Positions 41,502-53,700 of a DNA stretch of 64,000 nucleotides are shown in pieces. Position numbers and translations under genes: made by a program. The notes beneath the pieces are model-generated. The model saw only the letters and a list, made by a program, of their open reading frames with translations, was not told the origin of the DNA and made no database searches. The stretch lies in contig CM065889.1 of the NCBI GenBank assembly GCA_033439255.1, positions 1,364,001-1,428,000 on the forward strand, in the 5' to 3' direction. This DNA comes from Hericium rajendrae. Taxonomy: Eukaryota > Basidiomycota > Agaricomycetes > Russulales > Hericiaceae. How positions within the stretch are numbered: position 1 is the first letter of the stretch; every line of letters begins with the position of its first letter.

Positions 41502-41723
41502 CATCAGGAACCCTACAAACTTTCTGCTGTGTCTGATGTATCTGATTGTATCTGATTGTTCTTATAAATCTGAAATCTTATAAGTTATTTCTGATTATTT
41601 CTGACAGATGACACTCGTCTTAGGTGTCTGACTACCTGATGAATCTGAATGTTGCTACCAGTTTCTCCAGATTTCAATCAGATTTTATAAGATTTTATAA
41701 GACAGTTTGTAGGGTTCCTGATG
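41502..41723. mobile_element. CATCAGG-ended MITE (222 bp), GA duplication
   Basis: Ends CATCAGGAACCCTACAAAC and its inverse; GA at 41,500-41,501 and 41,724-41,725. Inverted sister of 39,979-40,177. Confidence 0.85.
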
Positions 41724-41824
41724 GAATGACAATTGGCAGAATCAAACTTATAACCTCACTATGCTAAGGACCGACATCCTGTAGTGACCGAGTAGGAGCT
41801 CAGGCTACACACAAACAACAAAGG

Positions 41825-42430
41825 CTGACCTGCTCAAGAGGCAATTAACGATGAAGAGAAAAAGTCCTGGATGAAATGCCAATAGAAATTGCCAAAGCTG
41901 ACAAAGGACTGGACGTCCTTGACGTTATGGGGGGCAGGCCACTCAGCGATACCTGCAACCTTGACGGGGTCCATGGTGAGTGTGTTATGGGAGACAATGA
42001 GACCAAGGAACTCAACTGAGGGCTGCTCAAATGAGCACTTCTCTGGCTTGAGGAAGAGATCATTGTTCTGGAGGCATTAGAGGACCTTGTGCACAAGGTT
42101 GTGATGTTCCTCTAGGGTTTCAGTGAAAATGAGGATATCATCCATGTAAATGACGACTTTGCCCATGTCGATGAGATCCTTGAAAAGTTCATTCATCATT
42201 CCTTGAAACGTGGCAGGGGAGTTCATAAGGCCAAAAAACATCACCAGGGGTTCAAAGAGACCACAGTTAGTCTTGAAGGCGGCTTTTCATTCATCACCCT
42301 CTTTGATGCGAACATTGTTGTAACCCAGCAAACATCCATCTTGGAGAAGACCTTGGCACCCTTGAGCTTGTCGATGAGTTCAGAGATGCCAGGTCATGGG
42401 TCATCGTCCTCGGTGAACAGATGTGCAGGA
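41825..42430 (-). pseudogene. gypsy reverse transcriptase fragment
   Basis: Readable motifs are KVFSKMDV, then in a shifted frame GYNNVRI, FEPLVMFFGLMNSPATFQ, the catalytic VVIYMDDILIF box, HNLVHKVL, EKCSFEQPSVEFLGL and GNFYWHFIQDF. There is a frameshift after KMDVC. A TGA stands where GDEWKAAF is expected (Trp lost), and a TAA follows HKVL. The fragment ends before RNase H. Inactive. Confidence 0.85.
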
Positions 42431-42650
42431 ACTTTGGACAGGTGGATGCAGCGAAGGCAGACACCTTGGACTCAGCAAGCAGGGATCACGTATTTGAGAA
42501 GTGGAGCAGCAACAAATGGCAGGGGCAGTGGGAGCAATGGAGGGGGGCAAGGTGAGGGGAGCAGTACCGCAGTAGCACTGAGGACTGGTGGGCGAGGGGC
42601 TGACTGGCAGCATTCAGTGCGAGTGGACAGGTTCTTGACTGGGGGCTGAT

Positions 42651-43181
42651 TCAGAGTGCAAGAGGGAGGGCAGGAGTCATGTCGACACGATGAGAGACCC
42701 AATCAATTTTAGAGTTGTGCTTCTGTAACCAATCGGTTCCAAGGATAATGTCATAGTCACCAATGTCAACGAGATAGAACTCAGCTGTCTCCTCATGGAA
42801 GGACATCGAGTCCTTGGCATAAATGCAGATGTTCTGGTTGACTGAATAGCGGACCCAGCCCATGATGTTTTCGGAATTGTCCACATTGCGAACGGGGAAG
42901 GGTTTAGGGAGTTTCTTGAGGGGGAACTGGTGTTTCTTGGCAAACTCGGGGTGCATAATGATGCCTTCTGCACCACTATCAAGAAGTGCCTCAGTATCAA
43001 GTTGTTTCTTGATCGGGGAAGTGATAATCTTGGCCTGGAGCATAATGGATGGTGTCTGACAGTTGGGCGTGATAGCAGACATGCACAAAGATGATGGATA
43101 TGATTGCTCACAGGGGTCAGATAGTACAGAGAAGTGATTCAATGGATCAAAAAAATGTTTCTTGCTACCCACGGATGACAT
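42651..43181 (-). CDS. gypsy retropepsin-like aspartic protease domain (remnant)
   Basis: ALLDSGAEGIIMHP contains the D-S/T-G active-site triad (DSG). DYDIILGTDWLQKHNSKIDW matches the conserved flap-distal ILG-DWL block of gypsy proteases. The frame is open for about 176 codons, but upstream and downstream parts of the polyprotein are out of frame or stopped, so it is a remnant within a dead element. Confidence 0.75.
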   Translation of the reverse strand: MSSVGSKKHFFDPLNHFSVLSDPCEQSYPSSLCMSAITPNCQTPSIMLQAKIITSPIKKQLDTEALLDSGAEGIIMHPEFAKKHQFPLKKLPKPFPVRNVDNSENIMGWVRYSVNQNICIYAKDSMSFHEETAEFYLVDIGDYDIILGTDWLQKHNSKIDWVSHRVDMTPALPLAL

Positions 43182-43277
43182 GACCAGGAGGCGCTTTAAA
43201 AACCCTCAACCATGTCCTTCACTGCAGCCTCGGACATGAGGGATCAGGGCCCAGGAGTTGGAGTCAGCATTGAGGGG

Positions 43278-44730
43278 GCAGTCGCAGAAGCCATGGCCCT
43301 TCTGGCAGCAGTAGAAGCAACCACCCTCATGCCTGAGGTGTCATGGTCAGACTCTGAGAGTTTGGGCAGTTGGACACCTGTAGCAGCAACTGTATGAGAT
43401 CGGCCAGTAGATGTGGACTGACCCAGTCACAGGGTGAGGACTCTGGAACCAGGTATGCATGAGGTAAGCAGCATTCCTGTTACGGGCACTCTCCTTCCAC
43501 TTGACCAGCGTGGTGAGCGTGGGGTAGCTGCACTGGCAATCATCCTGCAGGGCACTGTTTAGGCCATGCAGGAACCAGTTGATCAGGGCCATGTCATTGT
43601 AGCCGGTGCAAGGAGCAAGGGACTCAAACTCAGTGATGTAGTCGACCACTGGGTGTGTGCCCATCTGGAGGGTCTGGATGGCATGGAAGGCATCCTTGGA
43701 GTCATCGAGGGGGGAGAAGTCCAAATTGAAGTGAGTTTGAAGGGCAGTGAGGTCGGCGTAGCAAGGGACATGGGCTGGAGATGAATTTGCAGCCACGAGG
43801 TTGTCATCCTCAAGGATCTCCTCGACACGCTGGGTGGCCCACTGGCCAGCAATAGGGCCCTGGCAGAGGTCGAGGAAGAGGGAGATCTGGGCAGTAGCAT
43901 CTTTATACTGGACAGAGTTGGCATGAAGGAATAAGCAAATATGCAGCTGGAATTCCTTGGACTTGGAACGATCTCTCTAAAGGGAGCAGGTTTGACACCA
44001 ATCTCAGGGTTGGACATGTTGTCAGTTGGCTGGACAGAGGGAGCTGGGATGATGATTGACTTGACATTGACAGTGGATGTGGATGTAACAGCGGTGATGG
44101 GTGGAGCAGGTGAGGGGACTGGTATCAGGGTTGGGATATGAGGGGGTAGCGGTGAATGGAGGACTGCGAGCCAGGTAACTCGTTCTTGCTCACGTGCTTC
44201 TAGGACTTGGTGAGAGAGAGCAAGTTCAGGTTCAGTGATGAAAACACTACTGGCCTGCCAAAACCACTGATCTCTTCCTTCTACTAGGTTTGGTCTCTAG
44301 CCAATGACTAGGCATCGAGAGTTGGAACGGTATGCATAGTACTTCCTGGTAACGGTGTTGAAGATGATACCTGTTGGTACAAAGAGGGGTTCAGTGCATG
44401 TGGGAGGGGAGTCAACACTAGGAGGAGCAATGGTGGGGAGCGGTGGAATGACTGGGTGTAGGCGGTGGTGTTTCTCTCTGGCAACGTCGAAGTCAACAAG
44501 TTCGAGGTAGGGGAAGTCTTCATGCTCAGTGAAGTACCACTGGCAGGTGGCAACATCTTGGTGAGAAAAGTAAATCCAGGTGATGCCAGCAAGGGTGTAA
44601 ACGTGGTAGTCCTCAAGGGACTCGAAGATCTCAAGTGAGAAGAGTGCAGTGGTCTGAAAGTGAGGGTCAGTGGAATCAATGGTGACAACCTACAGGAAGT
44701 CTGCTGCAACTGGACAACATCCAAGGGCAC
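43278..44730 (-). pseudogene. gypsy Gag with CCHC zinc knuckle
   Basis: Gag-like helical region (LTALQTHFNLDF, AFHAIQTLQMGTHPVVDYITEF, LINWFLHGLNSALQDD), then, in another frame, the knuckle CFYCCQKGHGFCDC (CX2CX4HX4C). The N-terminal part includes DPHFQTTALFSLEIFE and WYFTEHEDFPYLELVDF. Frameshifts separate the parts. Confidence 0.7.
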
Positions 44731-45689
44731 GAGGGTACAAGGTGGTGGAGTACAGGGTTCTGAAGAATCAGTGGCTGAGGCATTCTCTGGCCCACACAGG
44801 CTCAGGCGAGGGTTCTGGGGTGAAAAAACCTAGTGTGCAAAAGGGGAATGAGGTCGATGGCAGGATGCTTGCAGGGGATCCTCAGTTGGGTTGATGACAG
44901 TGGTAGGTGATGTTCGAGGCACTGAACCTAAATTCTTACAAGTCGACATCAAAGGCGACTCAAATTTGAACATATAAAGCAATGGAGATAGCACCTACAT
45001 GTGGTTTCCATGACCTCAATTGAAACCAAACTCCTTCAGCTTCCCAATGCTTCACAGCACAATAGCGGAGAAGGAGAATGAGTGCACTGCCCTCGATGGT
45101 GTTGGCGATGGGGAAGGGGAGATGAGGTTGATGGAATGGATGTCAAGATTCAGTGAAGATCATCTGAGAAAAACACCAGAGATATATTGCACTATGTAGT
45201 CTACATAGTTCTAATAGGGCCATAGCAATCCCCTTTTCTTCATAGCCATTCTATAGCAGCAAGTTATTCTACATAGGGCTACATAGCTACCATAGTATAA
45301 GGCAGTAGCTATCATAGCTATCATAGCATAGAGTGTAAGTTATCATAGCTACTATAGCTATCATAGTATAAGATAGTTAAAAGAGCTATGTTAGCTATGT
45401 GATATATTCTCATTATCATATCATATCCAGTTATTCAAACTTCTATCTATCCTATATCATCTCTGTCAAATATGTCACTTAGAAATACTATAAATATATC
45501 AAAAAGTATAGATATATTATAGTTCTGTCTTATTATATTTGAAACACTCAAAACATCAAAAATATGAAAGCATTATATTATAAACAATCTTTTATTGCAA
45601 CACATTACTACAAAACTAAAATATACTACAATAAATACCAACTTATACTAGATAAGATAAAACATTAGATAAGATAAGATAAAACATAA

Positions 45690-45984
45690 GATAAGATAAG
45701 ACTTACCTCAAAGATAAGAAAAAGCGAAAATATGATCTATACATAAATAACAGATTAGTACAAGACAAAAGAGAGAGACATATATAAGAGAACATAAGAT
45801 ATACCTAAGAAAAGAAAAAGCGAAAATATAAAGTCTACAAAGAACACTAGGGTTAGTAGATAAGAAAACAACATAGCAACTTACCAAACATAAGAAGATG
45901 AAAGTAAAGAGAGAAGGTCGAAAGACGGGAGATGGTAGTGGTAGGGAAGAGAGAGAGAAAGCGAGTCGCACATACCTTATATAG
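45690..45984 (-). ncRNA. TATA-driven chain of short exons, unit H
   Basis: CTATATAAGG (minus), CT-rich leader, GTAAGT donor near 45,883, then blocks with ATATTTTCGCTTTTTC framed by GTAG/ATAG acceptors and GTATATC or GTAAGTC donors near 45,805 and 45,705. Confidence 0.5.
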
Positions 45985-46377
45985 ACGTGACGAGCAGAGC
46001 GTCAAATGTGGCTGACGAGACTAGGCCACGTGGTGCCGAGCACTAGCATCAGAGGCTAAGTGCCAGATTTCTCTAAGTTCTGTTTGTTGCCCAGTAGCTT
46101 ATAGTAGCTTATTTAGATACTCACCTCATATGATTCGATGTAAAAGATGATTTATGGCTGTCATCTTTTTTTCAGAATTTAAAGCGTTTTATTTGATTTA
46201 CTAGGCTCGAACTCGCATGTGTTCGGTAGCTGCAGCACCAAAGGCGCGTCGAAGTTCGACTTCTCATACTATCCTTACCACCACTCTCCCCTCTCCTCAT
46301 TCCTCCGTCGCTTCTCTTCTCTTCAACCCATTGGATCACATGCAGGAGGGTCTCGAAGGGGTGTAGAGGGATACAAG

Positions 46378-46452
46378 GTAAGTAAAACCAGTCTGTATCC
46401 TTCTTGTTCGTACTAATAAAGAGAGTATCGCTTGAGAATGAGCAATACTCTT
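46378..46452 (+). other. Intron donor, branch point and hairpin module, unit H
   Basis: Donor GTAAGTAAAA at 46,378, TACTAAT at 46,411-46,417, hairpin 46,421-46,452 with arms GAGAGTATCGCTT and GAGCAATACTCTT. Confidence 0.7.
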
Positions 46453-46708
46453 GTTCTTCTATGCCCGCGACACACCCGACCTCCCCTCCGGCATCACCAT
46501 CTCTCCGCCATGTCGCCAGTGCCCTGCGCTCTTCTCGAACACACTGCCCCCAGCCCTCACTCTGCGTGTCACGAACAGCTGCACGGGCCCAGCCACGTGC
46601 CTGTAACCTCGACCACTCGCCCTTCGACCCCCCATGCTCTCGCTCATGCCTGCGAGCCTCTGGTCATGTCATCTGCTGCTGACAGCATCTGCATCCGCAT
46701 TGTCATGT

Positions 46709-46728
46709 CTCATTGCCATGGCAATGAG
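46709..46728. promoter_or_regulatory. X-box-like perfect 20-nt palindrome, unit H
   Basis: CTCATTGCCATGGCAATGAG; the half-site GTTGCC has become ATTGCC on both sides, a matched change. Confidence 0.45.
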
Positions 46729-47449
46729 CCACGACACGTCGTTCGCCTGGCCTCTTGCACTCTCGCATCCCCTCAACGACCTCTGCACGACCTCAACAGG
46801 TCCGTGTGGGTCCACCACGTCACCAGCCCCGCTCACCATCATCTCCTCGCCGTCGACAACTCGCTCGCGAACATGATGCATGGCTGTGCGCACACAGCCA
46901 CGCATACCTGTGGATGGCCTCGCCAGCGCACGCATGGCCATGCACGGTCGCAAGCCTGTGCGAGGTGTCAGCTGCACGTGCACATCGCAGACGGTCCCTT
47001 CGGCCTGTGCATGCACCTGCATGCATGACCACACCCAACTCCGCGAGCGCGCGCCTGCCCTGCAACGACGTGCAGGAGGGCCGAGGCTCCGACTGCACAA
47101 GCACACCCTCACATGCCCAAATGGCAGGGGCATGCCCGCACCAGCTCTCGCATGCTAGTGCACGACCACTCGGGTCTGTGAGCACGGCACGGCCACGCCA
47201 GCTTGCGCACAGCCAAGCACGATCTGTGCACCCCGCCCTGTGCGGGGCCAAGCGCGACAGTGTACGGTCAGGCCAGCTCGCAGTTCCACAGCCCACTCCC
47301 ACATGACTGCCTCACCCCGCGCACAACCCCGCCAGCTTACACGCGGCCACACATGACTCGTGTACCCTGCCCCATCCCGCACAAGATTGCCTCGCCCCGT
47401 GCACATGTGACCGCATCAGCTCACGCACAGTGCCATGCACAGGCCCATA

Positions 47450-47861
47450 CATCAGGAAGGTTGACAACTTTCTGCTTGACCTGACAATTTCTAACCCTAC
47501 TGATAGCTTCTGATTGACCTGATCCACCTGAAAGCAATCTTAACAGGCAAATATCTGATCAAACTTTTACATTCAAGTAAAGACATTTATTGTCAGATAT
47601 ATAAGTTTTTGATCTCTAACTAATAGATATAACAAAATCTCTGATATCTGAAATTTTCTAAATCTGAGAGTGTCTGATCTGAGATTTTTTTCAAATCTGG
47701 AGGTCAAATATCTGAAAATTATCTGTAACTATCTGATAGCATCTGATAATGTCTGACACTGTCTGATCCATCTGATCTATCTGACAGCAGGTCAATCAGA
47801 TGTTGTCAGATGCTATCAGATTGCTCTCAGGTCTAGCAGAAAGTTGTCAACCTTCCTGATG
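47450..47861. mobile_element. CATCAGG-ended MITE (412 bp) in unit H, TA duplication
   Basis: Ends CATCAGGAAGGTTGACAAC and its inverse; TA at 47,448-47,449 and 47,862-47,863. GC-arm sequence resumes on both sides. Confidence 0.85.
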
Positions 47862-48490
47862 TACCTCCATTTCACCCAGCGTACGACCATGCACGATCTG
47901 CATGCCTGCCTTGCCTTGCGGATGTCCCAAATGCTATGCTCCGTCCTGCATATGGCTCGGTGTGATTGCATCATGTCGCGCACGGTGCCACGGCCCTCAA
48001 TAACCACCTCGCGCCGCGCATGGCCACATGATCCCGTGCACGGCTGTGCAGCTACGCATGCTGCCATGCCATGTTGCCCATGTACAACATGATCGGGCCT
48101 GTCCATGTGCACAAGCAGAGGTCTCCCTGGACCTATATGTACTAGTTAGATAGTGTTATGTTTCGTAGTTTCCTTGTCTATTGTAGTCTAGCCTTAGACA
48201 TAATAAAAATTTGACTTAAATGTCTTAATTATCTAGGTGGCTTATCATGAGGACTATAGTAGCCATAGTAGTCATAGTTTCTCTTGGTAAGTATCATAGT
48301 CCTATGTATATGACACCCCTAGCTATAGAGGTTATGACATCCTATGTATTCAACACTTCATGCTATGAAGGCTATCACAGGCTCCATAGCTCCATATAGC
48401 TGAATAGTTCAACTTCATAGCCTCCATAGCTCACTAATAGGGCTCATAAAAGGACTTGCTGCTATATAAAAATCTCTTTTCTCAGATGAT

Positions 48491-49060
48491 GTCAGCAGTG
48501 AAGGGTTCAAAGAAGAGAGGTATGATGGGCGATAGTAGGGAGGTGAGGCAGATGTATGAGAGATTGTCCAGGTGTCAAGACACAGTCGTAGACAGCAGAG
48601 AACCACCCAAGTCACCAGCGATGATGGGAGCGAGAGAGCAGAGAGCGACTTGCAGTGCAGTAACCTGTATTGGAGGTACAGTATGGTACAGACAAAATGG
48701 ACAATCTAGGAAAATAGGCAAGTGACAGGGAGCCTATAAGTACTGGAGTGACAATGGGAAAAGAACAATGAACACCATAATGGATCGAACAATAGAGTGA
48801 GAGCAATGGTGGCCAAATGAAGAACAATGGAAGGGAGAACAATAAGATGTCCCAAAGGGGAACAAGGGCATGGGTGAAGGATAGCCCTAGGTCATGTGAG
48901 GAAGTGAACATGTGATGGGGCTGCTGGAGCACATGACCGACACAATGCCTTGATGGCAGAGAAGAAGGCAGAGAGAAATGGAGCAATTTGTGATATAATA
49001 CTGTCTAATATTAACTGATGGTTGTTTGACACTGTCTGATATGCACCTGATTTAAGTTGC
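48491..49060 (-). other. gypsy 5' flank or LTR-like sequence beyond unit H
   Basis: Minus strand is C/T-rich with TTGTTCTCCCTTCCATTGTTC and TGTGTCGGTCATGTGC, in the style of basidiomycete gypsy LTRs. No second copy was found in the window to define an LTR. Confidence 0.35.
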
Positions 49061-49114
49061 ATGAGTTCTATCAGACACTGCAGATGAATCAGAAAATTAT
49101 CAAGGTTCTTGATG
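49061..49114. mobile_element. Solo right end of a CATCAGG MITE
   Basis: CAGACACTGCAGATGAATCAG, then AAAATTATCAAGGTTCTTGATG ending at 49,114, like the right end at 18,218. No matching left end is present. Confidence 0.6.
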
Positions 49115-49228
49115 TCAGTCCTCTCAAATTTGGTGATTCTTACACCACATTATGTAATGATCAGGAGGGTGGTGGATTTGCATGTTGTTTATCTTACTTG
49201 ATTTGCTTTGCCAACTTTCTACAAGATC

Positions 49229-49597
49229 TTACACAACTGTATTTGGATTTATCTTGCTAGAGTTAAGTTCAGCTACAATTGCTGCTACAGTCTGCTGGTG
49301 ATCTTCTAACAAATTCTGAACTAATTGTTGAGTTTTTGCATTGTGAACAACATTTATTTTCAATTGATCTTGATCTTGATTGTCAAATGCAGCATTATCA
49401 GATTGCTTTTCTGCTTGTCCTAAAAACATGTCAGTCAAAATCAGTTTACAAGTGATGTTTAAAATTTCTACCATATTCAGGCTTTTGGAGCCAGCTACTC
49501 TCATCAGCCACCTCTGCCTTTTAAGAAAAATGGATTTTTCAAAATAAAAGAAGTTGAGATATATACATGCTAGCAGGTGCACTCTGTGCAATAGCAA
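49229..49597 (-). CDS. Unassigned short frame
   Basis: Frame of about 120 codons ending DHQQTVAAIVAELNSSKINPNTVV. The C-terminal half is polar and helical (QLVQNLLEDHQQTVAAIV) and could be part of a Gag or coiled-coil protein. It lies between retrotransposon debris and is probably a fragment. No family was recognised. Confidence 0.25.
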   Translation of the reverse strand: MLLHRVHLLACIYLNFFYFEKSIFLKRQRWLMRVAGSKSLNMVEILNITCKLILTDMFLGQAEKQSDNAAFDNQDQDQLKINVVHNAKTQQLVQNLLEDHQQTVAAIVAELNSSKINPNTVV

Positions 49598-49879
49598 AGA
49601 GAGTAATTTATGTCATCCATTCAAACTTGATCAGATTTGATGATTGCTGAACATTGCCTAAGACCTAGAACATATACATATAACATTGTTAACAGATAAA
49701 ATGATATAAATATATCAAATATACTTGTAGATATACAGCACAACTCAAAGCACCTGTATACAATGATCATTTCAAGAATAGCACAATTGGAGAGAGTGAT
49801 AGACAAAGAAGAATAGGCAATAGAGATTTAGGATGTCTAAGAGTTTTTACTTTTGCAATATCTTCATTTGATAAGTTTG

Positions 49880-50260
49880 TATCTTTATAGCAAGATTATA
49901 CATGGAGCTGCCCATAAAGATTTAGATTTGCAGATATATCTCTTGCAAAGATCTTTTTCAAGAAATTTATCAAGTTTTTTGAGCTTGTGTGGGGTCATTG
50001 AATAGGCCTTGGTAGAGTGTAGCTCTACATCTGGTTTGAGGTCAATGACATAGTCTCATGGTCTTTTGGTAGGTAGTCATTCTGATGTCTTTTCCTTGAA
50101 GATATTACAAAATTCTCAGTATTTTTGCAAGATCATTTGGTCTAAAGTTCAAGTCTTTTGCTTGCTAGCAAAGGCAGCAACAAGTTCTTGGGCATTGGTC
50201 ATAGTGCAGTTGATGCAAAATACCATGTCATCAGGTAATGCTAAATCAAAAATTACTTTT
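49880..50260 (-). pseudogene. Second gypsy fragment: start of reverse transcriptase with four stops
   Basis: Minus strand reads FCNIFKEKTSE-LPTKRP-DYVIDLKP, then KAYSMTPHKLKKLDKFLEKDL and SKSLWAAPC. This is the linker and RT entry of gypsy polyproteins (LP-KRPWDHAIDLKP, LYPLTP-E--L-KFL). Four in-frame TGA codons occur (after SKQKT, LQKY, TSE and KRP). At least the last replaces the Trp of RPWD, as G-to-A change would produce. Confidence 0.75.
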
Positions 50261-50341
50261 AGATGAATCAGATAAATCAGATAGAGTTAGATAGTATTAA
50301 ATATTCTTAGATAAAGAAAAAAATTGTTAGGATTTTTGATG
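50261..50341. mobile_element. Degenerate right end of a CATCAGG-type element
   Basis: GATGAATCAGATAAATCAG and, at the end, AAATTGTTAGGATTTTTGATG. Single end only. Confidence 0.45.
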
Positions 50342-50719
50342 TACTAATGAGACATTATCTCTATATATGTCTATCTCTCACTTTATAATTTACATATTAT
50401 ATATTATGATAGCACTACTATAAGACATACATCTCGTCATAGCTCTAAGTTTTGTAAAGAGGACATTCACACTCACTAATTTCTATCATACAAAAAAGAG
50501 CTAAGGGTGCTGGAAAATGTGACACAATGATAATGCATTGTACAATGAAGCAACATATAATTCATCACAGGGCTTGTGTAGAAAAAATTTCAAGATATAT
50601 AGATGAGGTAAGAATCACAAAATAGCAGGCTAAGATCTCAGCACATAGCGGAAAAACACTCTAGATTAGTGACATTGCATGACAAAAGCTCATTGCATAT
50701 GCACAGAAGACCAAACAAG
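50342..50719. other. AT-rich spacer downstream of the kinase gene
   Basis: Marks the border between mobile DNA and the host gene island. It probably contains the kinase 3' untranslated region. No other feature is seen. Confidence 0.4.
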
Positions 50720-53700
50720 TCACTTGGATGAGTTCACCTTATAATACAGCAATTCAGTGCTTGCACCAGTGAAGAGTAAAGCATATCCTACTGTGAAACT
50801 CGACAGAGTACGAGCAGAATATGATGTTGCTTGGGAGTGTGGAGGCTGGTTGGAATGCCCCTGTAATAATGAATGCCTAGTATTGCTTGGAGTCGAGGAT
50901 GATAGGGCGTTATGAACTCGATTCAAGCGAGCTGTAAGTGGCGTAGGGGCACTGATTTGTGACTTCCTTGGAGCCTCATTAGGTTTGTTACGGCCAAACG
51001 AGCTAGAAGCCGAAGGCGACGGGACTTTCATCGTTCCAGGCGCCGGTGGTGCGGTAACCTTTCCACGTCTACCGGCAGTGATGAAGGGATGGCGTAATGC
51101 ATTTTGGGGCTTGATACGACGTTCTGGATCCCACATTAAACACTTGGCAATAAAGTCGACGAAGAGTTCGTCATCGCATCGCAGAACTTGGGCCAACGTT
51201 TTAGTGCCGGGCCTTCTCCTGCGACCCTTCGAGTTGACGACTGGACGAGGTGCACCGGTGGAATCTATATTCTTTTCAGAACCTGTGTCAAAACGCAAAA
51301 GGGGCGAAACTCACCAAAGAACAATCGCTTTCGAGAACTTCGATTTATGAAGTCCTTATCTGGAACACCTAATACTTCCATGATGCATGACAGTTGTTCT
51401 TGCTCATTCTCACCGGGAAAGATTGGAAAGCCTGTATATAGTTCAGCCAATATGCATCCCAAGCTCCACATGTCAATAGCCATGTGATAGTTCATGCCCA
51501 AAATCACTTCCGGCGATCGGTAGAACCGGCTTTGGATGTACGTGTAAACTGTCGATACAGGCCGGTGTGAGTTGAAAACAAGGTACGTAATTCGTAAACG
51601 TACTTTTCTCATGTTCCAAGCAACTGCTGCCAAAATCGATCACCTTGATTGCACTCTTCGCAGGATGGCGGAGCAGGACATTCTAACAGAAATGTCAATT
51701 TATCGTACAGAAGCCCGAAGAATGAATCATACTTCAGGCTTCAAATCACAGTGCACAATGCGATGGTGACGCATGAGAGACAGAGACAACAGCATTTGAC
51801 TAGTGAAGCGCCGGATGAGTGCAGTTGTGAAGCCGACAAAACCATTGGCCTTGATGAGCTCGTAGAGATTGATACTTAAAAGTTCCATCGCAATGCAAAG
51901 GTGGTTGCGAAAGTAAAAATGTTCAGTCATCTTGATCACATGATGCTTTTCGTCCGCATCCTATTGTCAGTCGTTAGCAGGGTATATCAGATACAAAGGA
52001 GTACATGCCCATTTGCGTAGATTGTCCAAGATCTTGATTTCGACGAGAGCCTGGTGATGAAACCGTTTTTTGTTTCGGATGATCTTGATCGCAACCGATT
52101 CCCCTGTACAGTGATCCCTGCAGTTGAGCACCTGACCGAAAGATCCTTTTCCTAACGTGTCCATCACTTCATAACGATATGCTAGATGATCATGGTTCAC
52201 AATCAAGTAATCACCGCGTTCATCATCGTATCCAAAATTGTTCATCGGCCGGTCAGAAACGGCGGGTTTTTTTTCACTACCTGCGCCAAGACAGTAGACA
52301 GCGGGATAATCGATGATTTCCTTGCATTCGTACTCAGATAAGTACTGCCGCTGGTCACTATTCAAGACAGCTGAAAAAAGGGTAAATAGCGAGTGGAGTA
52401 AAAATTTAACAGTAATGACATACCTGTCGGACTCAATGGCCGCACGGGGGGTAAGGCTTCAGGAAATCTCAGAAGATTTTCAAGCTCCTCTTGAGTAGCC
52501 CCACGGGCCAACTTCTTCTGTTGTTGCCGCTTGATGTAATGAAGCATTTCCTCATCGCCAAGCAACTCTTCTTCATCCACAGGCACGGGAGATGGTGTTG
52601 ACAAAGACTGTCGACTGGTGGATGGTGAAGTGGCTTGGTGAATTGATGGGCTGGTCGAATTGAGTGCATGAGGAAGCGATACTTTGGGGCTTAGAAGTTT
52701 CAGACTTTTGGAGGGCGAAAGAGCAGAGAAGCGGTGGTGTGCCATCTCACTTGGGCCAGCCGAGGATACTGATGCTACAGAGCCTGTTGAGGACTTGCGG
52801 ACACCTCCGAATGTTGCTGAATCACGGTTGCCTTTTCTAGGGATAGCGGAATTGGGAACGGATGCACGGGAAATCCGAGAAGAACTGGAGGGTGACACTC
52901 GAACAGACTGCCGCTGTGACGTCGAACCAAGAAATGTCTTTGAGGGACCGCTATTCTTCATTACTCCAAATTCATTAGTGGACGATCCGTCCAGGGTCGG
53001 GGATGTATGAGTTCCGGAACCGCTCGCAATAACACTGGTTCGATGATTAGCGATCTCAAATGACGAGAGTCCTTTGAGCGCCGGAGAGCTAAGAGTAGAA
53101 GTACGACTGTGGATACGGGGGATTCTGGTGGGCGTTTCCTTCACACCGATCCCCGTGGCATTGGATATGGGAGGTATCATGGTGGAATTGTTACCAGTGA
53201 TGCCGACCGATGGGGACCCGGCGATCGTTGGCAGCTGGTGTCGATTTCTCAATGACGCATCAGATTGTCTTTGCAGAGAGCTTATCGTCTGCGAGGTAGC
53301 GCGGCTTGGAACAGGATTCCGCGAGGCAGTAAGTGTAGTTGTAGACACCTTGAGATTAGCTACTCGTTGAGCGGTGGCAGGCGGCAATGCGGTCATTTGC
53401 ATAGGCGGCATACTCACGAGTTGTGCCTTCTTCTGATCCGCGGAAGAAAGGGTCTAAGCAAAAATACTGAGGTGCAGCTGCGCAAAGTCAAGGAAACATA
53501 CATACCTTACCGCGTCTCCGACCCATCAACACGGAAATCCTACTCTCGCTACGTTCCTTTTCGTTTTTCGTCTTCGATTGACTTTGCTCTTGTTTTTGAC
53601 TGTCCGAATCGCGTGTCCGAGCCGAGCCCTTGCCTCTCGGCAATTCGTCAGCCTGTAAATTCTTCCTAGAGCTTGAACCCTTTAAGAGAGAGCCCAGGCT

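Larger units (their letters stand above)
41825..45160 (-). mobile_element. Decayed Ty3/gypsy retrotransposon, coding part
   Basis: Minus-strand order is Gag (about 44,730-43,350), CCHC knuckle (43,320-43,278), aspartic protease (43,181-42,651) and reverse transcriptase (about 42,430-41,825). RNase H and integrase are missing at the left border. The right part runs to unit H, and the sequence after unit H (48,491 on) continues it, since both sides join at an AT duplication. Several frameshifts and stops are present. No LTR pair was identified. Confidence 0.8.
45161..48488 (+). mobile_element. Unit H, noncoding TIR unit inside the gypsy element
   Basis: Ends CATCTGAGAAAAAC and TCTTTTCTCAGATG, with AT duplicated (45,159-45,160 and 48,489-48,490). 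TATA box on the minus strand at 45,984-45,975, short exons to about 45,700, hairpin module 46,378-46,452, X-box 46,709-46,728, GC arm to 48,130, right AT arm. A 412-bp CATCAGG MITE sits in the GC arm; without it the unit is about 2,914 bp. Confidence 0.85.

Noticed and set aside
48612-48986. A membrane-protein-like minus-strand frame rich in Leu/Ser/Pro
   Set aside because: The C/T-rich strand composition alone produces it; the position fits retrotransposon LTR or leader sequence.
50985-51350. Plus-strand open frames inside the kinase gene
   Set aside because: They are antisense shadows of conserved kinase exons.
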